In this document: positions 26,599 through 35,752 of the stretch, in pieces | Layout: every line of letters starts with the position of its first letter | Numbering within the stretch: the stretch's first letter is position 1 | Made by a program: the position numbers and the translations under genes | Source of the DNA: an uncultured Flavobacteriales bacterium | Lineage (GTDB): Bacteria > Bacteroidota > Bacteroidia > Flavobacteriales > Flavobacteriaceae | Assembly (NCBI GenBank): GCA_913020155.1 | Contig: CAJWBA010000001.1 | Span: forward strand, 1 to 64,000 | Length of the DNA stretch: 64,000 nucleotides | Direction: 5' to 3' | The notes under the pieces: generated by a model | Database searches by the model: none | What the model was told of the DNA's origin: nothing | The model's input: the letters and a program-made list of their open reading frames with translations, nothing else

Positions 26599-27750
26599 TT
26601 ATCCAATGGCTTGTTCTAAATCTTCAATTAAATCTTGTGAATCTTCAATTCCTACACTCAATCGAATTAGCGAATCAACCACACCACTTTTTACTCGTTC
26701 TTTTTTTGGGATCGATGCATGGGTCATGCTTGCAGGATGTCCAGCTAAACTTTCTACTCCTCCTAAGGATTCAGCAAGGGTAAAGAGTTTTAGGTTTTCT
26801 ACGATTTTTATCGCAACATCAAAATCTGCCCCTTTGGGAATAAAGGACAACATCCCACCAAAATCTCTCATTTGAGTTTTGGCTATTAAGTGATTAGGAT
26901 GTGACTCCAATCCTGGCCAATACACTTTTTCAATTTTGGGGTGTTTATTCAAATATTCTGCGACAATTTTTCCGTTTTCACAGTGACGTTTCATACGGAC
27001 ATGTAGTGTTTTGATTCCTCTAAGGGTAAGAAAACTATCCATAGGTCCACAAACTGCTCCGCTGGCATTTTGAATAAAAAACAAGCGTTCTGCTAATTTA
27101 TCATCATTAACGATTAAAGCCCCTAGAACTAAGTCGCTATGACCACCAATATATTTAGTTGCTGAATGCATTACAATATCAGCTCCAAAATCGAAGGGTT
27201 GTTGAAGATAGGGTGAGGCAAAAGTGTTGTCAACTGCTAAAAGAAGTTTATATTTTTTAGCAATCGTTGATACTGCCATTATGTCAACTACATTCATCAT
27301 CGGGTTAGTGGGGGTTTCTACCCAAATTAATTTGGTTTTTTTATTGACGACATTGGTTATTTCGTTGACATCACTCATTCCTACAAAATGAAATTTGATT
27401 CCAAAGCCTTGAAAAATTTTAGTAAACAAACGATAGGATCCTCCATACAAATCGTTGGTGGAAATAACTTCGTCTCCAGGTTCAAGTAACTTCAAAACTG
27501 CATCAATAGCTGCCAAGCCCGAACTAAAAGCTAAACCGTATTTTCCATTTTCAATACTTGCCAAAGATTTTTCTAATGCTTGGCGTGTAGGGTTATGGGT
27601 TCTACTATACTCAAAGCCTTTGTGACCACCAGGTGTAGTTTGAGCATAAGTAGAGGTCTGATAAATGGGTGGCATTACAGCTCCATAAGCAGGATCGTGA
27701 GATTGTCCCCCGTGAATTGCAGCAGTATTAAAACGTAATTTTTTTTTCAT
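26599..27750 (-). CDS. Trans-sulfuration PLP enzyme (cystathionine gamma-synthase/lyase)
   Basis: This 383-residue Cys/Met metabolism PLP-dependent enzyme has its PLP-lysine in MHSATKYIGGHSD and a phosphate-binding segment in EYSRTHNPTRQALEK and AFSSGLAAIDAV. A late SVGIEDSQDLIEDLEQA segment is also family-typical. Sequence fits the MetB/CGL group: either making cystathionine from an activated homoserine and cysteine, or cleaving cystathionine. The two cannot be separated reliably by eye. A TATCTTTG box at 27775-27782 (minus strand) lies about 24 nt before its ATG. It is followed by lpxH on the same strand. Confidence 0.9.
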   Translation of the reverse strand: MKKKLRFNTAAIHGGQSHDPAYGAVMPPIYQTSTYAQTTPGGHKGFEYSRTHNPTRQALEKSLASIENGKYGLAFSSGLAAIDAVLKLLEPGDEVISTNDLYGGSYRLFTKIFQGFGIKFHFVGMSDVNEITNVVNKKTKLIWVETPTNPMMNVVDIMAVSTIAKKYKLLLAVDNTFASPYLQQPFDFGADIVMHSATKYIGGHSDLVLGALIVNDDKLAERLFFIQNASGAVCGPMDSFLTLRGIKTLHVRMKRHCENGKIVAEYLNKHPKIEKVYWPGLESHPNHLIAKTQMRDFGGMLSFIPKGADFDVAIKIVENLKLFTLAESLGGVESLAGHPASMTHASIPKKERVKSGVVDSLIRLSVGIEDSQDLIEDLEQAIG

Positions 27751-27774
27751 AAAATCTACTTAATAATTTAGCAT

Positions 27775-27782
27775 CAAAGATA
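27775..27782 (-). promoter_or_regulatory. Candidate -7 promoter box of the trans-sulfuration gene
   Basis: The minus strand reads TATCTTTG, a full match to TAnnTTTG, 24 nt upstream of the ATG at 27750. This leaves a leader of about 20 nt, unlike the four genes in this window whose boxes sit 4 nt from the start. I see no clear TTG 19-21 nt further upstream. Confidence 0.4.
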
Positions 27783-27858
27783 ATTGATTCAGAGGATTTC
27801 TCTATATTTTAAATTCATTTAACAAAAATTGATTTTCTTTGCTCAAACAACAGTTGCT

Positions 27859-28212
27859 ATGGATATTTTTTACTACCTCAAGAATTGTGATACGTGTAAG
27901 AGAATCATAAAAACTTTAAAACTTCCCCATTCAATCAAACAAATAAATATTAAAGAAAATCCTCTCACTCCAGAACAACTTGATGTACTATTTACAAAAA
28001 CCAAATCCTATTCTGCACTTCTTAATTCTCGTGCACAGTTACTAAAAAAGAGAGGCATAAAAGCATCTGAACTTTCAGAAGAAAAAAACAAAGCCCTTAT
28101 TCTTGAACATTATTCTTTTTTGAAACGTCCAGTATTGATCTATCAAGATGAAATTTTTATTGGTAATGCAGCGGTAACAATTGAAGCTGCCCAAAAAGCT
28201 CTTTGTGGATAA
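27859..28212 (+). CDS. ArsC/Spx-family thioredoxin-fold protein
   Basis: This 117-residue protein has the ArsC/Spx thioredoxin-like fold, with CDTC in YYLKNCDTCKRIIKTL near the N-terminus and RPVLIYQDEIFIGN in the C-terminal part. It may be an arsenate reductase or a thiol regulator; no other arsenic genes are nearby, so the resistance role is unproven. The frame opens upstream with TTG at 27829, but the ATG at 27859 gives the normal family N-terminus MDIFYYLKN. The 3' end overlaps the EamA transporter gene. Confidence 0.85.
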   Translation: MDIFYYLKNCDTCKRIIKTLKLPHSIKQINIKENPLTPEQLDVLFTKTKSYSALLNSRAQLLKKRGIKASELSEEKNKALILEHYSFLKRPVLIYQDEIFIGNAAVTIEAAQKALCG

Positions 28213-29095
28213 ACGGATTCTTGCAATTTTATGTGCCCTAGGTGCAACTACAATATACGGCCTAAATCACACCATCGCCAAGGTAATAATGCCTGAATAC
28301 TTAGGGGCTTTGGGATTGGTACAACTTCGAGTCGTTGGTGCTACAGCTTTATTCTGGGCCACCAGTCTATTTTTTCCTAAAGAGAAAATTGATCATGGAG
28401 ATTTTATTAAAATAGGTATTGCTGCTTTTTTTGGTATGTGTCTCAATATGTTGATGTTTATCAAAGGACTCAGTTTGTCAACTCCCATCAACAGTTCAGT
28501 AATTGTAACCCTTACCCCTATTATGGTAATGATTCTTTCCGCTTTTTTCTTGAAAGAAAAAATAACGACTACCAAAGGAGTAGGAATCCTAGTAGGTTTT
28601 GGAGGAGCATTATTACTCATTCTAAATGGAAGTAATTTTAGTGTTAATGCACCCAACATTCCTTTGGGAAACTCCATGATGTTTATCAACGCACTTTGCT
28701 ATGGAACCTATTTGGTTTTAATCAAACCAATGACACAGAAGTACAGCTCCCTTACTTTGATGAAGTGGATGTTTTTAGGGGGTGTATTTTTAAATCTTCC
28801 TGTTACCTTCAGCGAGTTTATCGAAGTTGAATGGAGCTCCCTTCCTTTTAAAGCAATTTGGAGAATGGCTTTTGTAGTAGTAGGAACTACTTTTTTAACC
28901 TATCTCTTAAACGTTTATGCGCTCAAAACCTTGTCGCCTACTACCATAGGTGCTTTTGTTTATTTACAGCCACTCATAGGAATAATGTTTGCTTTGTACA
29001 CTGGAAATGACGCCATAGACATAATCAAAATTCTGGCGACAATACTTGTTTTCTCAGGAGTGTATTTAGTCACTCAAAAAAATAAATTAGCTTAA
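28205..29095 (+). CDS. EamA/DMT-family transporter
   Basis: This is a ten-helix metabolite exporter of about 296 residues with two EamA repeats. The repeats begin around ILAILCALGATTIYGLNHTI and GNSMMFINALCYGTYLVLI. The frame extends to a TTG at 28181, but the GTG at 28205 starts exactly at the conserved MDKRILAIL-like N-terminus and needs only an 8-nt overlap with the ArsC-like gene, so I prefer it. The substrate is unknown; family members export amino acids or other metabolites. Its stop shares the TTAA at 29092-29095 with the convergent HAD phosphatase. Confidence 0.87.
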   Translation: MDKRILAILCALGATTIYGLNHTIAKVIMPEYLGALGLVQLRVVGATALFWATSLFFPKEKIDHGDFIKIGIAAFFGMCLNMLMFIKGLSLSTPINSSVIVTLTPIMVMILSAFFLKEKITTTKGVGILVGFGGALLLILNGSNFSVNAPNIPLGNSMMFINALCYGTYLVLIKPMTQKYSSLTLMKWMFLGGVFLNLPVTFSEFIEVEWSSLPFKAIWRMAFVVVGTTFLTYLLNVYALKTLSPTTIGAFVYLQPLIGIMFALYTGNDAIDIIKILATILVFSGVYLVTQKNKLA

Positions 29096-29901
29096 CAGTA
29101 TTGTTCTATTGTAAAAGCCACCCCATGATCATGGCTACTTAGGGTGTGGGTCTGGATGGATGATAAAATTTCTGGTTTTGCATTGGCTACCGCAACTCCC
29201 CTTCCGACCCTTTCCAGCATAGTTTGATCGTTGTAGTTATCACCAAAAGCCATTACCTCATCCATAGAGAAATTTGGATATTCTTCACTCAAAAGTTTTG
29301 ACAAAGCAGAAGCCTTGTCCAATTGACTATTTGAGATTTCTAAATAAGTTTCTTTAGATCTGTAAGCATTTACCTTATTAGAACAATTTTCAGAAATAAA
29401 TTGCTCTACACAATCTAATTGATCTGAATCCCCCATCGCCATAATTTTATGCGCTCCTTTCTGATCCTGTTTCCATAAAGCTAGTATATCAACTAATGGG
29501 CATACTTTTGGAGATACTCGGGTATTATTCATTTCGCGCTTCGCCCAAAAATCCATCGCTGGCACTACCCACTCATCTTGGTGGTACAAACTAAAATGCA
29601 ATTTAAATTCTGGAATACAATTACAAATTGCTTGGGTTATCGAATAAGGGATCTCTGTACTTTGAATAATCTTTCTTTCCGCACCCATAACTAAAGCGCC
29701 GTTGTAAGCAATTAAAGGAGCCTCCAGAGTACCTAATTCTGACTGAAGTAAACGCATGGATTTTGGCATACGAGATGAAATCAACAAAAAAGGAATTTCT
29801 GATTTTACTCGTTGAACCGCAGCTATGGTTTGTTTAGAGAGTTGTCGATTGACGTCCAATAAAGTTCCGTCAATATCCGAGCAAATGAGTTTACACTCCA
29901 T
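29092..29901 (-). CDS. HAD-superfamily phosphatase, Cof type
   Basis: This 269-residue Cof-like phosphatase acts on sugar phosphates or similar small metabolites. Motif I is LICSDIDGTLLD with nucleophile Asp9 and Asp11, motif II is LLISSRMP, and motif IV is VMAFGDNYNDQTML. The C2 cap lies between motifs II and III. The frame is open to 29964, but those 21 extra residues are unlike the family and the ATG at 29901 puts motif I at residue 6, so I use it. The substrate is not predictable from sequence. Confidence 0.9.
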   Translation of the reverse strand: MECKLICSDIDGTLLDVNRQLSKQTIAAVQRVKSEIPFLLISSRMPKSMRLLQSELGTLEAPLIAYNGALVMGAERKIIQSTEIPYSITQAICNCIPEFKLHFSLYHQDEWVVPAMDFWAKREMNNTRVSPKVCPLVDILALWKQDQKGAHKIMAMGDSDQLDCVEQFISENCSNKVNAYRSKETYLEISNSQLDKASALSKLLSEEYPNFSMDEVMAFGDNYNDQTMLERVGRGVAVANAKPEILSSIQTHTLSSHDHGVAFTIEQYC

Positions 29902-30076
29902 GGATTTGTTTCTTTGATTTTGCAAAGATAAATGGTTTTTTCTGCTGGAGATGTCAAACTTCAAATTAGGACAGAATCAAAAGCTCAGATTTGAATTTAA
30001 TTAAACACAAAATGTAATATCTTTATCAAATAGTAATTGTATCGAAATTTAATACTCTAATTAAACCATTGTTTTG

Positions 30077-30705
30077 ATGAATATCAATCTGAGAAACGAC
30101 TTTTACATTGTTAGGCACGGAAAGGCAAAAAATAATATGCTAGGAATTGAGTCTTGCAAAATGGAAACTCAAATCCTCTAAGGGCTTATTCCTGAGGTTA
30201 AAAAAGCAGCTGAAAAAGAAGTAAAGCGATATGCCTACTTTGATTTGATTTTCTCTTCTCTTTTTAGGAGAACTCATGAAACTGCTGCATATTTTGTAAA
30301 AACTTCTCAATGTGAAATTTTTTTGACATCAGACTAGGCGATATTGGTTTAAGTGACTTCGATCATTCTTCATACGAAGCCTCAAATGAGTATTTGAAAA
30401 AATATCCTGAAAATGATTACGTTTTTCCAAATGAGGAAAGTTTCTTAATAGTACTTCAGCGACTAAAAGACTTTTTAAATGATGTCAATACAAAATACAG
30501 TGTTAAGAAAATACTTGTCGTAAGTAACGGTTTTCCGTGCGAAACGCTTTTGGACTGGGTAGCAAACAAACCCATCAGCCACTGGAATTCCTGTATACAA
30601 AAAGGAAAAGTTTTCCACTACGATTCTGGTCTTCCAATAAGGAGTCTGTTTTATCAATTCATAAAATATTGTAGTACAAGATTTTCATCTTTGTTTATTC
30701 CATAA
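30077..30705 (+). pseudogene. Broken histidine phosphatase (phosphoglycerate mutase-like)
   Basis: From the ATG at 30077 the sequence encodes a histidine phosphatase: FYIVRHGKAKNN carries the catalytic RHG, and YFDLIFSSLFRRTHETA is the next family block. TAA at 30179-30181 interrupts the frame. A one-base deletion, probably in the T run at 30318-30324, shifts the remainder into the frame starting DIRLGDIGLSDFDH, which runs to 30705. The second catalytic histidine has also changed: the family VSHG motif reads VSNG, with Asn codon at 30526-30528. Three separate lesions make this a dead gene and not a sequencing error. Confidence 0.85.
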
Positions 30706-30867
30706 ATTCACAAAGACTCGGAACCTCAAAAAGAAAATAAATTTTAGAATTCGAAATAATACCTCATCAAAATGATGATTTCGTAATTATTCAAATGTAA
30801 ATTAAAGACTTCTAAACATTATTTAAATAATTAATTACCTTAATTTTTTAAACTTTTTATAAATGTG

Positions 30868-32121
30868 ATGGAAGAACTAGCAGAAATTGTAACAGATCAA
30901 AATAACCTAGCATTAGCTATTGACACTGTTTGGGTAGCCCTTTGTGCAGCATTAATATTTTTTATGGAAGGAGGGTTTGCCCTGTTAGAGGCAGGTTTTG
31001 TTCGTTCAAAAAATGCAATGAGCATTATTGCTAAGGTCATTATTGATGTAATTTTTGGTGGAATAGCCTTTTTTATAATTGGTTTTGGAATTGCTTACGG
31101 GTCATCAAACGGATGGTTTGCACTAGACTTTGGTATTATGGATGGTGACCTCGGTTTGGATCTTAATGTTTCCAATAAACTTTTTTGGTTCATCCAATTG
31201 GGGTTTGCAATAGCAGCTATTTCAATCGTTTCTGGAGCCTTAGCCGAACGAATGAAACTACTTTCCTACACCGTTTATGTTGTTGCTTTTTGCGCAATCA
31301 TTTATCCATTAGTAGCAAATTGGGTCTGGAATCCAAATGGATGGTTAGCCTCAAGAGGATTCAATGATTTTGCAGGATCTGCCGCAGTTCACGCTATGGG
31401 TGGATTTTCAGCCTTAGCAGCCGCTATTGTTTTGGGACCACGGATCGGAAAATATCGAAAAGACGGAACAGCCAATACTATTCCTGGCCACAACTTACCC
31501 TTAGCAGCCATTGGAGGATTCATACTCTGGTTTGGGTGGTTTGGATTTAACCCAGGATCAACCCTTGGAGCTGTTGGAAATTGGGAATTGATTGGAACAG
31601 TTGTTACCAATACCTTTTTAGCCTCAGCTGGTGGTGGAATTTCAACCATGATTTACACCTATTACTCATACGGTAAAGTTGACATTACTATGGTAATCAA
31701 CGGAATTTTGGCAGGTTTAGTAGCCATCACGGCTGGATGCAATGTAGTAGAACCACATTCGGCAATAATCATTGGTACTGTAGCTGGAGTTCTGGTTGAC
31801 GTAGCTGTAATTTATATTGATAAATTTAAAGTTGATGACCCAGTTGGAGCAGTTGCAGTTCATGGAGTAAATGGTTTTTTTGGAACCCTCGCAGTTGGTC
31901 TATTTGCTGCTGACGTTGGCCTTTTCTTTGGAGGTGGATTTTCACTTTTCCTAACTCAATTAATTGGAGTGACAACAATTGCAGTATTTTCTTTTGTTGT
32001 AACTTTCATTTTAATGAAATTAATAGATAAAACTCTTGGCATTCGAGTTTCAAGAGAAGAGGAAATTGCAGGAATAGATGCAGCTTCTTTTGGTGTAGAA
32101 TCATATTCTACTTATGAATAA
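30868..32121 (+). CDS. amt: Ammonium transporter (Amt)
   Basis: This 417-residue ammonium channel/transporter of the Amt family has eleven predicted helices. The paired pore histidines are visible in AAVHAMGGFSALAAAI and AVAVHGVNGFFGTLAVGLF. The N-terminus begins MEELAEIVTDQNN; the ATG at 30868 is preceded in frame by a GTG at 30865, so the start is ambiguous by one codon. The cytoplasmic tail follows TLGIRVSREEEIAGID. A PII signal protein gene follows 25 nt downstream, the classic amt-glnK pairing, so the PII protein probably gates this transporter. Confidence 0.95.
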   Translation: MEELAEIVTDQNNLALAIDTVWVALCAALIFFMEGGFALLEAGFVRSKNAMSIIAKVIIDVIFGGIAFFIIGFGIAYGSSNGWFALDFGIMDGDLGLDLNVSNKLFWFIQLGFAIAAISIVSGALAERMKLLSYTVYVVAFCAIIYPLVANWVWNPNGWLASRGFNDFAGSAAVHAMGGFSALAAAIVLGPRIGKYRKDGTANTIPGHNLPLAAIGGFILWFGWFGFNPGSTLGAVGNWELIGTVVTNTFLASAGGGISTMIYTYYSYGKVDITMVINGILAGLVAITAGCNVVEPHSAIIIGTVAGVLVDVAVIYIDKFKVDDPVGAVAVHGVNGFFGTLAVGLFAADVGLFFGGGFSLFLTQLIGVTTIAVFSFVVTFILMKLIDKTLGIRVSREEEIAGIDAASFGVESYSTYE

Positions 32122-32146
32122 ATCATAAAATTTAAAATCTTTAAAA

Positions 32147-32488
32147 ATGAAAAAAATTGAAGCAATCATAAGGCCCTCAAAACTCAAAGCAATTCAACAA
32201 GGGCTTAAAGATGTTGATATTCCTTGTTTAACTGTTTTACCTGCCTCTGGATCTGGACTGCAAAAAAGTTTTACTAAAATCTACAGAGGAACAGAACAAT
32301 CTCTAACCCTCCAACAGCGTACCATGATTATGTGTGTGGTGAGTGATGAAAATCTTGATAAATGTGTAGATGCAATCCTCGAGCATGGATCTGATGGTGA
32401 GGTAGGTGACGGAAAAATATTCATTTACAATGTAGAGGACGCCATACGAATGAGTACTGGTGTTAGAGGTCATGAAGCCATACATTAG
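32147..32488 (+). CDS. glnK: PII-family nitrogen regulatory protein (GlnK-like)
   Basis: This 113-residue PII trimer subunit senses ATP/ADP and 2-oxoglutarate and binds Amt. It has KIYRGTE in the T-loop and VGDGKIFIYNVEDAI as the C-terminal signature. The T-loop position 51, which is the uridylylated tyrosine in enterobacterial GlnB/GlnK, is glutamine here (YRGTEQSLTL, Gln51), so covalent control by GlnD-type uridylylation is not possible. Signalling would rely on nucleotide and 2-oxoglutarate binding. It lies 25 nt after amt. Confidence 0.93.
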   Translation: MKKIEAIIRPSKLKAIQQGLKDVDIPCLTVLPASGSGLQKSFTKIYRGTEQSLTLQQRTMIMCVVSDENLDKCVDAILEHGSDGEVGDGKIFIYNVEDAIRMSTGVRGHEAIH

Positions 32489-32633
32489 AAAAATATTTCT
32501 AAGCTAAAGGATAAAGTGTGATAATTATTTCCTGCCAATTTTTATAATAAATGTAGACACCTTTATTTCGTTTTCTAAAAAGAAATTTCATAATTTTAAT
32601 TAAAATTTAATCTTATAAAATCAAAAGTAATTG

Positions 32634-33113
32634 ATGAATAAAAATATTTTACTCGTTTTAATTGTATCACTATCTGCCTGTGGGGAGGGAAATGAAAAGA
32701 AAAAAGGTTTTGAGTACAACCGCACTCAAAAAACAAAATCCAGTAAATCTTTAAGCCAAAAAGAAACAACTCCTATTGATTTATCCAACAAAGGAATTGG
32801 ACCAATAAGCAACATGAGTTTTGATGAAGCTATTGATAAAGAAATGGCTGCCATAGGTGCTGCAGCTTTCAAACAAAAGTGTACTGCCTGTCACAAACCC
32901 AAGGCTAAACTTATTGGCCCAGGAATGAATGGAATTTACGAAAGACGCTCCCCTGAGTGGGTAATGAATATACTTTTGAATCCTACAGAAATGTTAAAAA
33001 AAGATCCTATTGCCATTGCACTACTCAAAGAATACAATAACATTCAGATGCTGAATCAAAATTTGAGTGTGGAAGAAGCTCGAGCAATTGCTGAGTACTT
33101 ACGAACACTCTAA
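32634..33113 (+). CDS. Single-heme cytochrome c lipoprotein
   Basis: This is a lipoprotein of about 159 residues with signal MNKNILLVLIVSLSAC and one heme-binding CTACH motif (in FKQKCTACHKPKAK). A methionine in NNIQMLNQNLSVEEA or earlier can supply the sixth ligand. The start is the ATG at 32634; a TTG directly upstream is less likely. It converges on the dehydrogenase small-subunit gene at 33141-33785 with 27 nt between the stops. It may accept electrons from the GMC dehydrogenase complex, which in related three-subunit systems needs a cytochrome partner, but being on the opposite strand makes that an inference. Confidence 0.88.
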   Translation: MNKNILLVLIVSLSACGEGNEKKKGFEYNRTQKTKSSKSLSQKETTPIDLSNKGIGPISNMSFDEAIDKEMAAIGAAAFKQKCTACHKPKAKLIGPGMNGIYERRSPEWVMNILLNPTEMLKKDPIAIALLKEYNNIQMLNQNLSVEEARAIAEYLRTL

Positions 33114-33140
33114 ATAGGAAGACAAATTTGTGTTATACTT

Positions 33141-33785
33141 TTATAAAGACCAAGCTCTGCCTCCAGTAGCTTCCTCTAAACTGATACACCCTTTTTGCTC
33201 TCCAGGAACAGGTGCGTAAGCTAAAACCGTTTCGCCGATCACCTCGTTATTTTTAAATGCATAAACGGCCAAACTTCTAAGGCTATTGAGCATAGAGTGT
33301 GCTACTCCTTCTTCTGGGATTGCTGACGTTCCTCCATTAGCAAGAGCCTCTGACCAAACACCAACTGCTTCTTCTCGTACCTGTTGAGTAGCTTGATCCG
33401 CTCTTAGAAAACGATTCAATTGTACGTCAACATCTTCATTGGTAATCTCAGATACCGTTGTTTTAGCAGAAGTTTCGAGAGTTAATTTTGAAATAACGGG
33501 AAGTGCTATTTGAGCAAACTCACGATCTTCTGGACTTGCAACATGTGCCATAAAACCATCCATGAATTGCGAAATATTCAATTCATTTGCTCCTGGAGTT
33601 TGTGTTTTCGGTAATATCACATCAACAATTTTACCTACAAGTTCAGCTTGTTGAGGGGTGAAAAATTCAGGAGTCCAATTAGCTTGAGTAGTTTGACAAC
33701 TTTCAAAAAGGCTCACCACTGTTGAGCTAAGGGTAATTGCTCCAAATGAGAGTCCTATGTTTTTTAATGCGGTTCTTCTTTGCAT
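33141..33785 (-). CDS. Dehydrogenase small subunit (gluconate 2-dehydrogenase subunit 3 family)
   Basis: This 214-residue exported protein has a twin-arginine-type start (MQRRTALKNIGLSFGAITL) and a body like the gamma subunit of gluconate 2-dehydrogenase and glucoside 3-dehydrogenases (FFTPQQAELVGKIVDVILPK, then TPGANELNISQFMDGFM). In those enzymes the small subunit carries the FAD-bearing GMC catalytic subunit across the membrane by the Tat pathway. The GMC gene lies 11 nt upstream on the same strand, so the two form one operon and a single complex. Confidence 0.9.
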   Translation of the reverse strand: MQRRTALKNIGLSFGAITLSSTVVSLFESCQTTQANWTPEFFTPQQAELVGKIVDVILPKTQTPGANELNISQFMDGFMAHVASPEDREFAQIALPVISKLTLETSAKTTVSEITNEDVDVQLNRFLRADQATQQVREEAVGVWSEALANGGTSAIPEEGVAHSMLNSLRSLAVYAFKNNEVIGETVLAYAPVPGEQKGCISLEEATGGRAWSL

Positions 33786-33796
33786 GATTAAGGCTT

Positions 33797-35503
33797 TTAA
33801 AGGTTCATTTTTTTTAATTCTCTTACAGCAAAGTCAACTGCTCTTGCTGTCATTGCCATGTAGGTTAGGGATGGATTTACATTTCCTGCAGAAGTCATTG
33901 CAGCTCCATCGGTAACAAAAACGTTTGGTACCTCGTGCAACTGATTATTTCCATTCAAAACCGAGGTCTTGGGATCGCGACCCATACGTGCGGTTCCCAT
34001 TTCATGAATTCCGAGACCTAAATGGTAATCATTGTCCCAGCCACTCACATTCTTAAACCCTGCATTATCTAACATCTCCATAGCTTGTTCTTGCATATCT
34101 TTACGCATGTTCAACTCATTTTCACGAAGGTTTGCATCAAAGGTAACCGTTGGAAGGTCCCATTGATCGAGATTGTCATAATCCAAGGTCATTTTATTAT
34201 CGTGATAGGGTAAAACTTCCCCAAAGCCATTCAATCCAATTGTCCAGCCTCCGGGGTTGAGGATTGCTTCCTTGAATTCAGGGCCATAAGCCATTTCTTT
34301 AACATTTTCTGTCCAAGAACCCCTGCTTCCCCCACCTTGATAACCATAGCCTCTCAAAAAGTCCTTTTGATTGGTTGTGCCTCCAAGGTTTCTAAATCGT
34401 GGAATGAAAACTCCATTGGGTCTTCTTCCTTTGTAGTATTGATCCTCATAACCCTCAACATCAGCTTGTGCACCAACCTGAAAATGATGATCCATAATGT
34501 TATGTCCTAATTCCTCTGATGCATTTCCCATTCCATTTGGAAAAGCTGCAGATTTTGATTGCATTAAAATTGCTGTACTGGCAACTGTGGAGGCACACAA
34601 GAAAATAACTTTAGCTTTAAATTCAATGGTTTCTTTAGTAATTGAATCAATTACCCGTACCCCAGTTGCTCGCTTAGTCTCAGTATCATAAAGTACTTCG
34701 TGCACTACCGAATTTGTTCTCATTGTCATATTACCAGTAGCTTCAGCCATTGGAAGTGTAGAAGAATTACTGCTAAAATATCCTCCAAATGGACATCCTC
34801 TAGAACAGCGATTTCGGTATTGGCATGAAATTCTTCCTGCACCTGGTTTGGTCCCCTCTGTAATATGAGCAACACGTCCTATAGTTAATAATCGATCATC
34901 ATATTTTTCAGCAATAGATCCTTTTAGCTGGTCTTCAACACAAGTCAATTCCATGGGTTTCAAAAACACACTATCTGGTAATTGAGGTAAATTCAAACTC
35001 TCACCACTAATTCCTACATGACGTTCTACATAACTGTACCAAGGTTCAATGTCTTTATATCTGATGGGCCAGTCTACCGCAATACCTTCTTTAGCATTGG
35101 CTTCAAAATCCACTTCGCCTCGACGGTAACTTTGTCTTCCCCACATCAGAGATCTTCCTCCAACGTGATAACCACGACACCAATCGAATTGCTGAGTCTC
35201 GTTGTAAGGATGATCAACATCATCTACAAAAAAATGTTTGGTAGATTCACTGGTTGTGTATCCGGTCCTACTTTGTTTGGGTTGACGTTCTCTTGTCTCT
35301 TGAGTAATCACATCACCGTTAGGGAAATCCCAAGGATCTTTGTTCATTGTTGGGTAATCATCAATATGTTTGACATCTCTTCCTCGCTCAAGAACAAGAG
35401 TTTTTAATCCTTTTTCAGTCAGTTCTTTTGCAGCCCATCCGCCACTTATTCCTGTTCCAACGACGATGGCATCGTACTCAGTGATATTATTATTTATGCT
35501 CAT
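33797..35503 (-). CDS. GMC-family sugar dehydrogenase catalytic subunit
   Basis: This 568-residue FAD enzyme of the glucose-methanol-choline family has GTGISGGWAAKELTEKGLKT as the FAD-binding segment, VTDGAAMTSAGNVNPSLTYM at the C-terminus with the catalytic Asn region, and GIHEMGTARMG. It has no signal peptide of its own; the Tat-type small subunit gene follows. Three cysteines, C227, C233 and C237, show C-x5-C-x3-C spacing (ISCQYRNRCSRGCPFG), which matches the ligands of the [3Fe-4S] cluster in bacterial FAD glucose dehydrogenase alpha subunits. It probably oxidises a sugar or glycoside ring hydroxyl, likely at C3, in the periplasm. Confidence 0.9.
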   Translation of the reverse strand: MSINNNITEYDAIVVGTGISGGWAAKELTEKGLKTLVLERGRDVKHIDDYPTMNKDPWDFPNGDVITQETRERQPKQSRTGYTTSESTKHFFVDDVDHPYNETQQFDWCRGYHVGGRSLMWGRQSYRRGEVDFEANAKEGIAVDWPIRYKDIEPWYSYVERHVGISGESLNLPQLPDSVFLKPMELTCVEDQLKGSIAEKYDDRLLTIGRVAHITEGTKPGAGRISCQYRNRCSRGCPFGGYFSSNSSTLPMAEATGNMTMRTNSVVHEVLYDTETKRATGVRVIDSITKETIEFKAKVIFLCASTVASTAILMQSKSAAFPNGMGNASEELGHNIMDHHFQVGAQADVEGYEDQYYKGRRPNGVFIPRFRNLGGTTNQKDFLRGYGYQGGGSRGSWTENVKEMAYGPEFKEAILNPGGWTIGLNGFGEVLPYHDNKMTLDYDNLDQWDLPTVTFDANLRENELNMRKDMQEQAMEMLDNAGFKNVSGWDNDYHLGLGIHEMGTARMGRDPKTSVLNGNNQLHEVPNVFVTDGAAMTSAGNVNPSLTYMAMTARAVDFAVRELKKMNL

Positions 35504-35752
35504 TAAAGATTTTTTTATTACATTAAATATATAAACTATGTTTGTTAATATGATATATTTTTGAATAGATTTAAAGATAATATAAATTTAAAAGGTTTTC
35601 GTTTTAAAAAAACGCACTCCACAACCATATTAATACATTATAAAAACGTTTAGTGTTAGATTGAATAATGATTTAAATAAAGAAAGTAAAAATGGATTCA
35701 AATCATCTGCAATTTACTTAAAAACAATCATCTAAAGTTAAAAAAATACCCT

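Noticed and set aside
29902-29964. Upstream extension of the HAD phosphatase
   Set aside because: The leader is charged and non-conserved; ATG 29901 puts the catalytic motif near the N-terminus as in the family.
32485-32502. Inverted repeat TTAGAAA/TTTCTAA at the end of the PII gene as a terminator
   Set aside because: The stem is A+T-only apart from one pair and no T tract follows, so a functional intrinsic terminator is doubtful.
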